39,264 nucleotides of DNA from Flavobacteriaceae bacterium. Lineage in GTDB: Bacteria; Bacteroidota; Bacteroidia; Flavobacteriales; Flavobacteriaceae. Shown here one piece after another: positions 26,607-34,430 of the stretch (position 1 is its first letter; each line of letters opens with the position of its first letter). The position numbers and the translations under genes were made by a program. A model generated the notes under the pieces. It worked only from the letters and a program-made list of their open reading frames with translations. It did no database searches and was not told the origin of the DNA. The DNA is taken from assembly GCA_030633285.1 (NCBI GenBank), contig DAOVTC010000001.1, positions 1-39,264 on the forward strand, in the 5' to 3' direction.

Positions 26607-26882
26607 TTACAGTAAGAACATGGCTTTAATAATTCCTCCTATTGTTAATAATGCTATAGAACCTAAAAATAGATTTGTAACAGAATGAAAAATATTTCCT
26701 TTGCCTACTTGCCAATTATTATATATTTTAATAGCAGCAATAAGCCCAACAATTCCACCAATTACAATCATTAAATTACTGATATGATAGAAGTAAGAGG
26801 AGAAAGCGCCGCCACGTGCGTCATATCTAAGTATTGCTTGTTGTAATCCTATCACTATAATTTTAATTGTTTGAAATTTCAT
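26607..26882 (-). CDS. Second VirB2/TraE-like pilin-type protein
   Basis: This 91-residue protein has the same double-helix plan as TraE next door: SNLMIVIGGIVGLIAAIKIY, a loop NNWQVGKGN, then LFLGSIALLTIGGIIKAMF. The N-terminus lacks an obvious signal peptide but has a weakly hydrophobic helix. Its ATG overlaps a TGA in the shifted frame of the upstream gene (ATGA), so it is translationally coupled to a frameshifted product. It would be a second pilin-like subunit or a membrane-anchored partner. Confidence 0.8.
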   Translation of the reverse strand: MKFQTIKIIVIGLQQAILRYDARGGAFSSYFYHISNLMIVIGGIVGLIAAIKIYNNWQVGKGNIFHSVTNLFLGSIALLTIGGIIKAMFLL

Positions 26883-27219
26883 TCAAAAATATTTTTGCTT
26901 TTCTTTTGTACTTTTAAATATTGCTGCTGTATAAAATCCTTAACATTTACTCCTTGTTTTTGTTTCCTTTCTTGCGCTAAACGATGTTCTTGAAGTAGTT
27001 TTTTTTTTCATTATGATTCTTAAGCTCCTCTGAAATAGAAATACTTTCAACAGTATTGGGGACTTCTTCAATTAAACATTCCACATCCATAAGTTCTCCA
27101 TCATCTTTTGAAATTTTATTCCTTTTCCTTTTTATAATATCTAATCCTATTGTAATTAGATAATAGATTGCATATCCTACTATTATATATAGTGTGTATT
27201 TTTCCCAGTTTAAATTCAT
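26879..27219 (-). pseudogene. Small membrane protein interrupted by a shift at a 10-A run
   Basis: Read literally, the gene gives 80 residues (27219 to a TAG at 26977). These include one membrane helix (LYIIVGYAIYYLITIGLDII) and an acidic tail. At 26999-27008 the coding strand has ten A. Adding one A (or removing two) opens a 40-codon continuation starting LLQEHRLAQERKQ and ending KSKNIFE, whose TGA overlaps the next ATG as ATGA. The continuation looks like real protein and restores tight coupling. The tract may be a true mutation, a sequencing miscount, or a slippage site that makes both products. The gene holds the TraC/TraD position, but the family is not recognised. Confidence 0.7.
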
Positions 27220-27545
27220 GGCTTTTGTAAGTATTGGTTATTAATTGATAAAGCTTCCTTAATTTCCTTTTGATTTTCTTTGATATAATTTGCGGCAAGA
27301 AAACTAAGAAAAGAACCTATTTTAAGTTTTTTCTTTTTCTTTAGTCTTGTTAAAATTTCATGAATATCAGAATCGATATAACAAACTGATTCAAGATTGA
27401 ACTGTTGTGAATTAGACAAAGCAACCATTTCATTAAGACTACCCTCTATTTCATTTTTTGGAAGTAAGTTTACATGTGAATTTTCACCTTTTATACTTCC
27501 TATAATTTTAGAAAGATTAGTAGAGCTATTTTTAGTTTTATTCAT
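27216..27545 (-). CDS. DUF3408/TraB-like DNA-binding protein
   Basis: This is a 109-residue protein. Its C-terminal half (ESVCYIDSDIHEILTRL, KIGSFLSFLAANYIKENQ, KEIKEAL) has the ribbon-helix-helix-like layout of DUF3408 proteins on Bacteroidota conjugative transposons. It lies directly after the ParA-like gene, the TraA-TraB order, and overlaps the next gene by 4 bases. A 12-bp palindrome sits 18 bases upstream of its start. It is probably a DNA-binding partner of the ParA-like ATPase. Confidence 0.7.
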   Translation of the reverse strand: MNKTKNSSTNLSKIIGSIKGENSHVNLLPKNEIEGSLNEMVALSNSQQFNLESVCYIDSDIHEILTRLKKKKKLKIGSFLSFLAANYIKENQKEIKEALSINNQYLQKP

Positions 27546-27562
27546 TTTTAGTTCTTTTCTCG

Positions 27563-27593
27563 TGTAAATATATACTTATTTTATATATTTACA
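27563..27593 (-). promoter_or_regulatory. 12-bp palindrome upstream of the TraB-like gene
   Basis: A perfect inverted repeat, TGTAAATATATA (27563-27574) and TATATATTTACA (27582-27593), has a 7-base centre. It lies between the ParA-like stop and the TraB-like start, the only sizeable gap in the front of the transfer operon. It could be an operator or centromere-like site for the adjacent DUF3408 protein, or a processing hairpin. Confidence 0.5.
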
Positions 27594-27609
27594 AATATAA
27601 AACAATTAT

Positions 27610-28242
27610 TTATATCTTTTTTATATATTTATTATATATTTTATTGAATATATCATCAATTACAGAAGTCGTTTCTAAATTGTTTTTAAATATGGAAAGT
27701 CTTTGTAAGGTTACCCTATCTGAAATTGGAGGAAGTATATGGCCAAATAAAGCTAGCTCTTCATTAACACTTTTTGTTAATTTATAATTTACATTACTTT
27801 TTAAACGATTTGGCACAAATAATATAGGAGCATCTATTTTTAGATGTTTAAGAACTTGTACAAAAACAAAAGTTGATTCAAAAGTAATTTTATCATACAT
27901 AAAAGGACAAATAATAAGATCGGCAGATTTAAATACAGGAACCAGATAATCATTATCAATTGCACCAGGAACATCTATAATGGCATAAGCCTGATCATTT
28001 AACTTATTTAATTCTTTCATGGTGATCTCTGATTCACTCAGGTTCTTTTTTATCACTTCATATAAATGATCTTCATTATAAAGAGAAATATCTTCTTTCC
28101 ATTTATAAAAAAAACTCCCTTGAGAATCAAAATCAATACATACTATATCTTCTTTTTTTACTTCTGTTAAAAAATTAGCAAGTAAAATGCATAAAGTTGT
28201 TTTACCTACACCTCCCTTTTGATTCGCTATTATGATATTCAT
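27610..28242 (-). CDS. ParA-family ATPase (TraA-like)
   Basis: This protein has 210 residues from the ATG at 28242, which places the deviant Walker A motif NQKGGVGKTT at residues 7-16. A longer start at 28317 would overlap the relaxase gene and was rejected. CIDFDSQGS and YAIIDVPG are the A-prime and Walker B motifs. It lies 4 bases after the relaxase stop. ParA-like proteins of this type (TraA) stand at the start of the tra operon. They may aid relaxosome positioning or segregation of the excised element. Confidence 0.88.
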   Translation of the reverse strand: MNIIIANQKGGVGKTTLCILLANFLTEVKKEDIVCIDFDSQGSFFYKWKEDISLYNEDHLYEVIKKNLSESEITMKELNKLNDQAYAIIDVPGAIDNDYLVPVFKSADLIICPFMYDKITFESTFVFVQVLKHLKIDAPILFVPNRLKSNVNYKLTKSVNEELALFGHILPPISDRVTLQRLSIFKNNLETTSVIDDIFNKIYNKYIKKI

Positions 28243-28246
28243 TTTT

Positions 28247-29830
28247 TTATAATTTACGTTTTCGTTTTTTTCTTTGCTCTTCCCCTTCATGTTCGTTATA
28301 ATAAAATATGTCTTCAAAAAAATTAAGGTAAGACTGTGATGAATTATAATTTATTTTTAAAACTCGTTCCGGTATTTGATGAATTTTAGTTTTAGATATG
28401 TCTGAATAGAGATTTTGTTTTAATTTAAAATCCAATCCTAAATCTTTATTAATATTAACCATCACTTTTTTAGAAAAATCTATTAAATAAAATTCATTGT
28501 TAAATTTAATAAGCTTCAATTTTTCATTTTTAAGTGATTCCTCTACGCTAATATTATTTTGGTGAACAATATTTTGAAATAAATTCCTATAGAAATCAAA
28601 ATCAATTTTTCCAGTTCCTTTTGAAGAATCCAGATCACTTGATTTAACAAAAAATAATTTTGAAAGAATAGAAGTATTTGAATTTTTAGAATATTGATAA
28701 CTATTGGCAATATTTATTCTATCGTTATACTTTAATTTTTTTAAGAAGTTTATGTCTAATGAAGTGATTTTTGTAGTTGTATTATTTATTTTAATATTTC
28801 CTTTTCCGTCCAATGAATATCCAAACTCTTTTAATTTAAATTTTAATTGTGAAAATGAAATATTCTCTTTTAAAAGACCCTTAAGAATCGGATAAATCTC
28901 CTCTCTTTTCAATGGGCGTTTTTCTGCTTCTAATAAATTTTGCAAAGAATAAATTTCAGAGCCTTTAAAAACCACTTTATTTTTATGATCAATAATTGTA
29001 TAACCATATGGTCTTTGTTTTTTGTTTTTTATTCTCTCTTTTAAAGGATCATATTTTATCTTTTTAGCAGTATGAAAAATAATTTCAATACCAAATTTTT
29101 CATGAACTATATTTTTAAATTGTTCTATATTTTTACCATCAGAATATTTTTCAAAAATTGCTTTATACTTTTTTTTCAGATTTGAATGACCTGAATAAGT
29201 TTTAATTTTTTCCTGTAATAGTTCTATTGAAATTTCATCAATTTTATTACCGGACTTAAACACTAAAATTCGGTCATCCTTCTCTTTGAATTTATAATGA
29301 TACCTTTCTAATAATAGTTTGAATTGTGCAACGGTAGAAAATTGATAGGATAGTGATTCGTTTTTTAATTCTTCATAATTAATACCATAATCAACTTTTA
29401 ATACTTGTTTTAAAAATTGTTGACTTCTTATATATTCATAAGTGTCATCAATTTTATTTCCTTGTTTATCAACTCTGGTAGATACAATATGAACATGATT
29501 ATTTTCCGTATCTCTGTGCCCATAAATTAAATACGGATTTTTTTCATAACCCATAAAATTTATATACTCTTTTGCATAATTTTTTAATTCTTCAAATGAG
29601 TGTTTATGTCCCTTAGTTGATAATATGGCATGAAACTGTTTGTTTTTAACATTCGGATTTAAAGAACCAATCATATTCAAATATCTTTTATAAAATTCTT
29701 TACTTTGAAATCCGGTTATTGTATCAAAATTTTTTGCTTCCAGTAATTCGCTTATTCCTTTTTCGTTTTTCCTTTCATTATAATCAACTCCCTCAAAACT
29801 TCTACTTGCTTGTAAAATTTTTACTATCAT
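28247..29830 (-). CDS. Relaxase/mobilisation nuclease
   Basis: This protein has 527 residues from the ATG at 29830; the earlier ATG at 29851 lies inside an inverted repeat and is less likely. The N-terminal ~150 residues are a relaxase domain with the histidine triad motif GHRDTENNHVHIVSTRVD (H105, H112, H114). Y17 in EGVDYNER is a candidate catalytic tyrosine. The C-terminal half is lysine-rich and of unknown fold. It nicks oriT and leads the strand into the recipient. MobC-like upstream and ParA-like downstream complete the processing module. Confidence 0.9.
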   Translation of the reverse strand: MIVKILQASRSFEGVDYNERKNEKGISELLEAKNFDTITGFQSKEFYKRYLNMIGSLNPNVKNKQFHAILSTKGHKHSFEELKNYAKEYINFMGYEKNPYLIYGHRDTENNHVHIVSTRVDKQGNKIDDTYEYIRSQQFLKQVLKVDYGINYEELKNESLSYQFSTVAQFKLLLERYHYKFKEKDDRILVFKSGNKIDEISIELLQEKIKTYSGHSNLKKKYKAIFEKYSDGKNIEQFKNIVHEKFGIEIIFHTAKKIKYDPLKERIKNKKQRPYGYTIIDHKNKVVFKGSEIYSLQNLLEAEKRPLKREEIYPILKGLLKENISFSQLKFKLKEFGYSLDGKGNIKINNTTTKITSLDINFLKKLKYNDRINIANSYQYSKNSNTSILSKLFFVKSSDLDSSKGTGKIDFDFYRNLFQNIVHQNNISVEESLKNEKLKLIKFNNEFYLIDFSKKVMVNINKDLGLDFKLKQNLYSDISKTKIHQIPERVLKINYNSSQSYLNFFEDIFYYNEHEGEEQRKKRKRKL

Positions 29831-29843
29831 ATTATTTTTATAT

Positions 29844-29862
29844 AATATCATTAAGTGATATT
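29844..29862. repeat. Small inverted repeat before the relaxase gene
   Basis: AATATCA and TGATATT arms of 7 bp flank a 5-base centre, 13 bases upstream of the relaxase start. It lies in the 86-base gap after mobC, together with the larger palindrome at 29875-29903. Confidence 0.5.
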
Positions 29863-29874
29863 CTTATATAGTAG

Positions 29875-29903
29875 TTTTATCATAATATTACATTATGATA
29901 AAA
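29875..29903. repeat. 12-bp palindrome between mobC and relaxase
   Basis: TTTTATCATAAT (29875-29886) and ATTATGATAAAA (29892-29903) form a perfect inverted repeat with a 5-base centre. A further ATTATGAT copy follows at 29908-29915. It could be an attenuator or operator that controls relaxase levels, or a secondary binding site for MobC. Confidence 0.55.
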
Positions 29904-29916
29904 TTGTATTATGATT

Positions 29917-30330
29917 TTATGTGTTTGACATTATTTTATTAAAACACATAAATATTTTAGATCTTAAATTATTATATTCTTCTATAGCTTTTGTAAAAGC
30001 TTCTATTACATCAACATCTACTCCATCTACTTTACTTAATTGATTAGCATGTCTTGACATTTGATTAATATTACTTCCTATTCTTCCCATTTCAGCACCA
30101 TAAAAATCCATTTGTTTTAATAGTTCAACAGGGTTTACATAAATCATCCTCTTCTTATCTTTTAACAGCTTATATCGCATATAACTTCTCAATCCTTTAA
30201 ATCCAATCATTTCTTGTTGATCTTTCAATATTTTTAATTCTTCATCATTAAGATAGAGATCAAATTGTTTTCTTTTTAAATGATCTGGTAGTTTTTTTCT
30301 ACCTCCTATTGTTTTTTTCTTTTTTTTCAT
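29917..30330 (-). CDS. MobC-like relaxosome accessory protein
   Basis: This is a 137-residue protein. The basic start (KKKKKTIGGRKKLP) precedes a ribbon-helix-helix-like region (KRKQFDLYLNDEELKILKDQ). The C-terminal part has the MobC pattern GAEMGRIGSNINQMSRHANQ. It binds oriT and helps the relaxase nick. It is the first gene of the transfer operon and lies 86 bases before the relaxase start. A candidate oriT sits just upstream. Confidence 0.88.
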   Translation of the reverse strand: MKKKKKTIGGRKKLPDHLKRKQFDLYLNDEELKILKDQQEMIGFKGLRSYMRYKLLKDKKRMIYVNPVELLKQMDFYGAEMGRIGSNINQMSRHANQLSKVDGVDVDVIEAFTKAIEEYNNLRSKIFMCFNKIMSNT

Positions 30331-30367
30331 AAAAATTGAGTCGCGAAATTTTTAAATCCAATGGAGT

Positions 30368-30420
30368 TTACGGAATTGGCTAAATAGTTTTGCACAGGGG
30401 CAAAACATATCTTGCCGTAA
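30368..30420. other. Candidate origin of transfer (oriT)
   Basis: This is a relatively GC-rich island in AT-rich DNA immediately upstream of mobC. Outer arms TTACGG (30368-30373) and CCGTAA (30415-30420) enclose a perfect inner hairpin GTTTTGC (30387-30393) and GCAAAAC (30400-30406) with a 6-base loop. Nested inverted repeats next to the mob genes are the usual look of an oriT. The nick site cannot be placed from sequence alone. Confidence 0.55.
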
Positions 30421-30435
30421 CACCTCCCAAACTGA

Positions 30436-30849
30436 TTATTCAAGCTTTTTATTAAGAACAGTTGTCTTTTCACTTGGAGTTAAATTTTCATAATGTACTT
30501 TAGATATTAAACCTAGTTTTTTAGTTTTTCCATCAAAACCAAAATTCCCATCTTCAGAAAAAATAATTTCCTTATTCCTTGATAAACTTTGATATTTAAT
30601 AGAATTAGTTGCTTTGTTAAATGATCCAATAAACTCAACCCCTTCATTTAATAAACATTTAGAGAAGGTTAAGACTAATAATTCCTTGAACTTATTTGAA
30701 GTCTTAATCTCCATAGTACAAAGAACCAAAGACCTATTTTGAACCAAATAATAAGTATTACCAACAATACTGTTATTAGATGAATTGGATTCATTACAGT
30801 TAATAAATCCTAAAAAAATAAGCGTAAAATATATATATTTTAATTTCAT
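30436..30849 (-). CDS. Putative small lipoprotein
   Basis: This 137-residue protein has an N-terminal signal (YIYFTLIFLGFINC) with a cysteine at residue 18 followed by NESNSS, the serine- and asparagine-rich tether typical of Bacteroidota lipoproteins. The mature part is beta-rich (NTYYLVQNRSLVLCTMEI, NFGFDGKTKKLGLIS). It has no recognised family. It is separated from mobC by the candidate oriT, so it may enter first or last during transfer. It might act in surface exclusion, but there is no direct evidence. Confidence 0.65.
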   Translation of the reverse strand: MKLKYIYFTLIFLGFINCNESNSSNNSIVGNTYYLVQNRSLVLCTMEIKTSNKFKELLVLTFSKCLLNEGVEFIGSFNKATNSIKYQSLSRNKEIIFSEDGNFGFDGKTKKLGLISKVHYENLTPSEKTTVLNKKLE

Positions 30850-31058
30850 GATAAATATGTTTTTATATCATATTATACTAATATCAAAATGTAATAATAT
30901 TACAGAATTGATGGGTTATAATGTCAAAACTAAAATCACGAAAGAGAAATAATCACATTTTATTTTATAAGATTTGAATACAATATTTCGTGAACTTATT
31001 AAGTATTTCCAGGCAAATATTTGATTTTTAGTAAAAAGGAAATGTTTAATTAAAAGCT

Positions 31059-31346
31059 TTATGTTGAATCATTAAAGTTATTTTGACATGTGTTGTTCAA
31101 CTTATTAATAACCGAATCTTTATAACTCATTATTCTTTGCTGGAGAAGGGAGAGTTCTTTAAAATCCTTTTCCGATATTTCTACAAAACCTGGCCATTTA
31201 ATAGCACAACACAAAATATCTTCTAAATTAGAATTGTGTAAAACTTGGAATAAATCGAAGTCAATTTCTTTTGCCTCCAACAAATTATTTATATTATTTT
31301 TATACAGATCAATTACTGATTTAGTAGAGAATAAAATATAATTCAT
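31059..31346 (-). CDS. Small hypothetical protein
   Basis: This is a 95-residue soluble protein, helical, with two adjacent cysteines (DILCCAIKWPGF) and no signal peptide. I do not recognise it. A perfect 12-bp palindrome lies 3 bases upstream of its ATG, a place where self-regulation would be effective. The 200 bases downstream are AT-rich with one small inverted repeat (30890-30904) and no gene. Confidence 0.55.
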   Translation of the reverse strand: MNYILFSTKSVIDLYKNNINNLLEAKEIDFDLFQVLHNSNLEDILCCAIKWPGFVEISEKDFKELSLLQQRIMSYKDSVINKLNNTCQNNFNDST

Positions 31347-31348
31347 AA

Positions 31349-31370
31349 CCTAAATTTAGGGGGTTTAAAC
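31349..31370 (-). promoter_or_regulatory. Palindromes abutting the start of the 95-residue gene
   Basis: CCTAAATTTAGG (31349-31360) is a perfect 12-bp palindrome, and GTTTAAAC (31363-31370) is a perfect 8-bp one. They lie within 25 bases upstream of the ATG at 31346 and could form an operator. Confidence 0.45.
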
Positions 31371-31547
31371 ATTCTTAATAACACAAAAAAAAGCAGATTT
31401 TAAAATCGTTTAAAACAAATTCATGTAACAAACCTAGAACAAGAGTTTTATATAATAAAATGGTATTATTATATATTCAAGGAATTTTTAGTAAATATTC
31501 TTGGAATCTTTAATACAAAAAAAGAATCATTTAAATCATAGCCACAA

Positions 31548-31600
31548 GGGTAAAAACCATCGTTATAGTAAGGTATTACCTTACTATATAAGGTTTTACC
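31548..31600 (+). promoter_or_regulatory. Cluster of GGT...ACC dyads upstream of the TPR-AraC gene
   Basis: A perfect 11-bp inverted repeat, TATAGTAAGGT (31564-31574) and ACCTTACTATA (31578-31588), has a 3-base centre. It is flanked by two further GGT-to-ACC elements (GGGTAAAAACC at 31548-31558 and GGTTTTACC at 31592-31600). It lies about 120 bases upstream of the regulator start. The rest of the 31371-31717 gap shows nothing else recognisable. Confidence 0.5.
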
Positions 31601-31717
31601 ACTTCTCAGGATATTAATTTTATAAAAAAATGTAAGTTTACAATTAAACTAAACCGAAAAATCCTGAATAATTTCTAACAATTTATAGCATGTGCTTATA
31701 TGGGAAGTTATCTTACT

Positions 31718-33391
31718 ATGAAAAAATCAATATTACTTATATTCTGCTTTATACTTTTAAGTGTCTATAATATATATTCTCAAGAAGAACATAGTATTTT
31801 TTTAGATATATACTATAATTTAATAGAATCAAATAAAAAGGATTCTGCCAGAAATCTTACAATTAATTATCTTAAAAAATTTAAACATCAGAATAAAATT
31901 TCTGAAGATTATTTAGATCTATATATGCTTCTTTCTGAAACAGATGATTTTGATACAGCGATTCTTTATTTAGATACTCTAATCTCCTTATCTAAATCAT
32001 TAGAGAAGAAACATCATTATCCTGCTACAGCATATTATGAGAAAGGGAGTAAATACTATGACAAGAAGAATTTTGTTAAAGCTTTGGATAATTATCTTTT
32101 GGCTTTTAATGAAGCTAAAAAACACAAAAATAAATACTTAGAGATTATTTCTCTACATAATTTAGGGCTTTTAAAGTTAGAAAGAGCCGGATCTGAAAGA
32201 GAGGCTATTAAAATTTTTAAAAAATGTGAAAAATTTTATGAAAAGGATGACAATATTACGACTTACCCAATAGATTATCTTATTTTAATATACTCTTATT
32301 CTGAAGCCTACCGCAATATAAAAAAACTAGATTCATCTCTATATTATAATAAATTTGGACTATCAGAATCTTTAAGATTAAATACAAATCACATCAAGGA
32401 TTATTTTATTTTTTCTGAAGGAATCAATGAATCTATAAGAGGGAATTTTGAAGCTTCATTAGATAGCCTAAAATGGTCAAAGAAAAGTTTAATTGAAAAT
32501 AATGACATTGGGAATATAATATTGTCAAATTATTATTTTGGGAAATCTTATTTAGGGTTAAATAATAATGTAAAAGCTTTAGAACATTTTAAAAAAATTG
32601 ACACATTATTTACTAAAAACTTGATATATATTCCTGAAATAAGATTAGCCTATACATATCTTAAAAATAATGCTATAAGGAATAATGAATTAAAAGAAGG
32701 AATAAGATACATTGAAAAAATTCAAAAACTTGACAGTCTTTTTATAAATAATTTTAAGATTATTAATAACACTTTTAAAGATGAATTTAACAATAAAGAA
32801 CTACAAGAAGAAAAATATAATTTAGAGAAACAATTAAAAGATAAAAATTCTAAATCAATATATAAATCTTACTTATTGATCTTTTTATTTATTGCTGTTC
32901 TAAGTATTTATTATTTTCTAAATAAAAAAAATAAATATTACAAAAAGAAGTTTATTAAAATAGTTGATAATATAGATTCTACCCAAGTAGCTATTAAAAA
33001 TAATCAATCCAAAGAACTAAAAATTTCTGAAGAAATTGTCTCTAAGTGTTTAAACAGTTTAGATAAATTTGAAAAAGAAAATGGCTTTTTAAAACCAAAT
33101 CTAACAACTTACAATCTTTCAAAGATAGTAGGTGTTAACACTAAATATTTGACCAAAATAATTAAAGTTAAGAAAGAGAGAACATTTCCTAATTATATAA
33201 ATGAATTAAGAATAAGACATGCTATTAAAAAATTGAAGGATGATCCTGTTTTTATAAAATATACCATTTCTTCTATTGCAAAAGAAGTGGGTTTTTCTAA
33301 TACCATCTCTTTTTCTCAAGCCTTCAAAAAATACACAAATTTAAACCCATCTTTCTTTATACAAGAAATGATTAGATCCAAAGAATCCTAA
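31718..33391 (+). CDS. Membrane-anchored TPR protein with AraC-type DNA-binding domain
   Basis: This protein has 557 residues from the ATG at 31718, which gives a proper signal peptide (SILLIFCFILLSVYNIYS); an in-frame ATG at 31700 adds six residues and spoils it. The first ~370 residues are TPR-like helices (AYYEKGSKYYDKKNFVKALD, YYFGKSYLGLNNNVKALEHF), probably periplasmic. A membrane helix lies near 382-400 (YLLIFLFIAVLSIYYFL). The last ~100 residues are an AraC-type double HTH (YNLSKIVGVNTKYLTKII, ISSIAKEVGFSNTISFSQAF). This is a one-component sensor-regulator frequent in Flavobacteriaceae. Its target is not known. Confidence 0.85.
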   Translation: MKKSILLIFCFILLSVYNIYSQEEHSIFLDIYYNLIESNKKDSARNLTINYLKKFKHQNKISEDYLDLYMLLSETDDFDTAILYLDTLISLSKSLEKKHHYPATAYYEKGSKYYDKKNFVKALDNYLLAFNEAKKHKNKYLEIISLHNLGLLKLERAGSEREAIKIFKKCEKFYEKDDNITTYPIDYLILIYSYSEAYRNIKKLDSSLYYNKFGLSESLRLNTNHIKDYFIFSEGINESIRGNFEASLDSLKWSKKSLIENNDIGNIILSNYYFGKSYLGLNNNVKALEHFKKIDTLFTKNLIYIPEIRLAYTYLKNNAIRNNELKEGIRYIEKIQKLDSLFINNFKIINNTFKDEFNNKELQEEKYNLEKQLKDKNSKSIYKSYLLIFLFIAVLSIYYFLNKKNKYYKKKFIKIVDNIDSTQVAIKNNQSKELKISEEIVSKCLNSLDKFEKENGFLKPNLTTYNLSKIVGVNTKYLTKIIKVKKERTFPNYINELRIRHAIKKLKDDPVFIKYTISSIAKEVGFSNTISFSQAFKKYTNLNPSFFIQEMIRSKES

Positions 33392-33579
33392 AGAAATCAT
33401 ACCTAAGTACATATCAACATCAAATATTTACCCAAATAATTAAAGATAAGAAAAACCTTCATTTATTATATATAATTAATAGCAGAAGGATTAGTAACTC
33501 ACTCAAATTTAAAACTTCACTTATTTAATTGATTATCTATATTATAAGGAACAACTAATAATTAAAAGAAATAAAGTTA

Positions 33580-34026
33580 TTATAAAATACCTTCATCTGC
33601 AAAACTGTAGTATTCATGTTTTGGAGTAATGATCAAATGATCTAAAAGTTTTATATCTAAAAGCTCGGAAGCACGTTTTATCTTTGTTGTTAAATTTTTA
33701 TCAGACTGGCTAGGTTTTAAAGTTCCTGACGGATGGTTATGCGCCAAAATTATTCCTGTCGATAATGATTTTAAAGCAACTGCAAATAAAATTCTAACAT
33801 CAACCAATGTTCCTGTTATTCCACCTGATGACATTTCAAAAATACCTTTTACAGTATTTGAATTATTAAGTAAAACAACTTTAAAAGATTCGTGTAGTTC
33901 AATAGTATTTATATTCCAAGTTTCAAATAACAGTTCTGCAATATCAGTTGAAGATGTTATTTTATGTAATTCTTCAGTTTTAATTTTGTTAATATAACTT
34001 ACTTGTATTTCACTAACACTACTCAT
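33580..34026 (-). CDS. radC: RadC-like JAB-domain protein
   Basis: This 148-residue protein has a complete JAMM zinc motif: HNHPSG (H96, H98) with D109 in SQSD. It also has the RadC lead-in LVDVRILFAVALKSLSTGII. RadC homologues of this short form are common on Bacteroidota mobile elements; their biochemical role is unsettled despite the old DNA-repair name. The gene is alone and minus-strand, and a long imperfect inverted repeat lies 45 bases upstream of its start. Confidence 0.88.
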   Translation of the reverse strand: MSSVSEIQVSYINKIKTEELHKITSSTDIAELLFETWNINTIELHESFKVVLLNNSNTVKGIFEMSSGGITGTLVDVRILFAVALKSLSTGIILAHNHPSGTLKPSQSDKNLTTKIKRASELLDIKLLDHLIITPKHEYYSFADEGIL

Positions 34027-34070
34027 AATTATTCATTTTAGAGATTTAACTTTTTTGATACAATCAGAGT

Positions 34071-34130
34071 GGGATGTTGAAGTTTTTCATTAAACCAAAT
34101 TTTACATTTTGTGTATGAAAACAACATCCC
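34071..34130. repeat. Long imperfect inverted repeat upstream of radC
   Basis: Arms GGGATGTTG (34071-34079) and CAACATCCC (34122-34130) pair perfectly. Pairing resumes after a small bulge with TTTTCAT (34084-34090) and ATGAAAA (34115-34121). About 24 bases lie in the centre. It could be a leader hairpin, an operator or the remains of a small insertion. Confidence 0.55.
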
Positions 34131-34348
34131 AATTTTGTCAGCAAAAAAGAGAACTGTAAGTAATTATGTTTTAAGTGGAAGTCATTAAGTTTAAGTGATA
34201 CTTAAGAAAGTGTTTCTCAATTATTATAAAAGGTATACAAATATCATAACTACCTCAAAATCTTCAAATCCCCTTAAATGGGAATAGTTTTTATAATTTA
34301 ATTTTGAGAATAGCATGTAAATCTTTTGTTTGCAAAGCAAAAAAAAAT

Positions 34349-34377
34349 AATAACAAATAGTTATACTATTTGTTATT
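34349..34377 (-). terminator. Terminator-like hairpin for minus-strand transcription
   Basis: AATAACAAATAG (34349-34360) and CTATTTGTTATT (34366-34377) form a perfect 12-bp stem with a 5-base loop. It is followed on the minus strand by a T-run. It sits just below the decayed minus-strand ORF at 34431-34628, whose terminator it probably was. Confidence 0.6.
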
Positions 34378-34430
34378 GAAAAAATGAAAAACTTAGAAAA
34401 CACAAATCTAAAAAGGCATCATAAGAAAAC

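Larger units (their letters stand above)
8836..34026. mobile_element. Bacteroidota conjugative element (ICE-like), ends not resolved
   Basis: This block contains a MobC-like protein, relaxase, ParA-like protein, TraB-like to TraO transfer genes, coupling protein, M23 hydrolase, HTH regulators and RadC, which is the gene set of a Bacteroidota integrative conjugative element. No integrase, transposase, attachment repeats or tRNA target was seen, so the boundaries are those of recognisable element genes rather than true ends. A plasmid origin is not excluded, though no replication initiator was found. Confidence 0.7.

Noticed and set aside
31371..31547. CRISPR or tRNA in the larger gaps
   Set aside because: No regularly spaced repeats and no cloverleaf were found in this or the other gene-free stretches.
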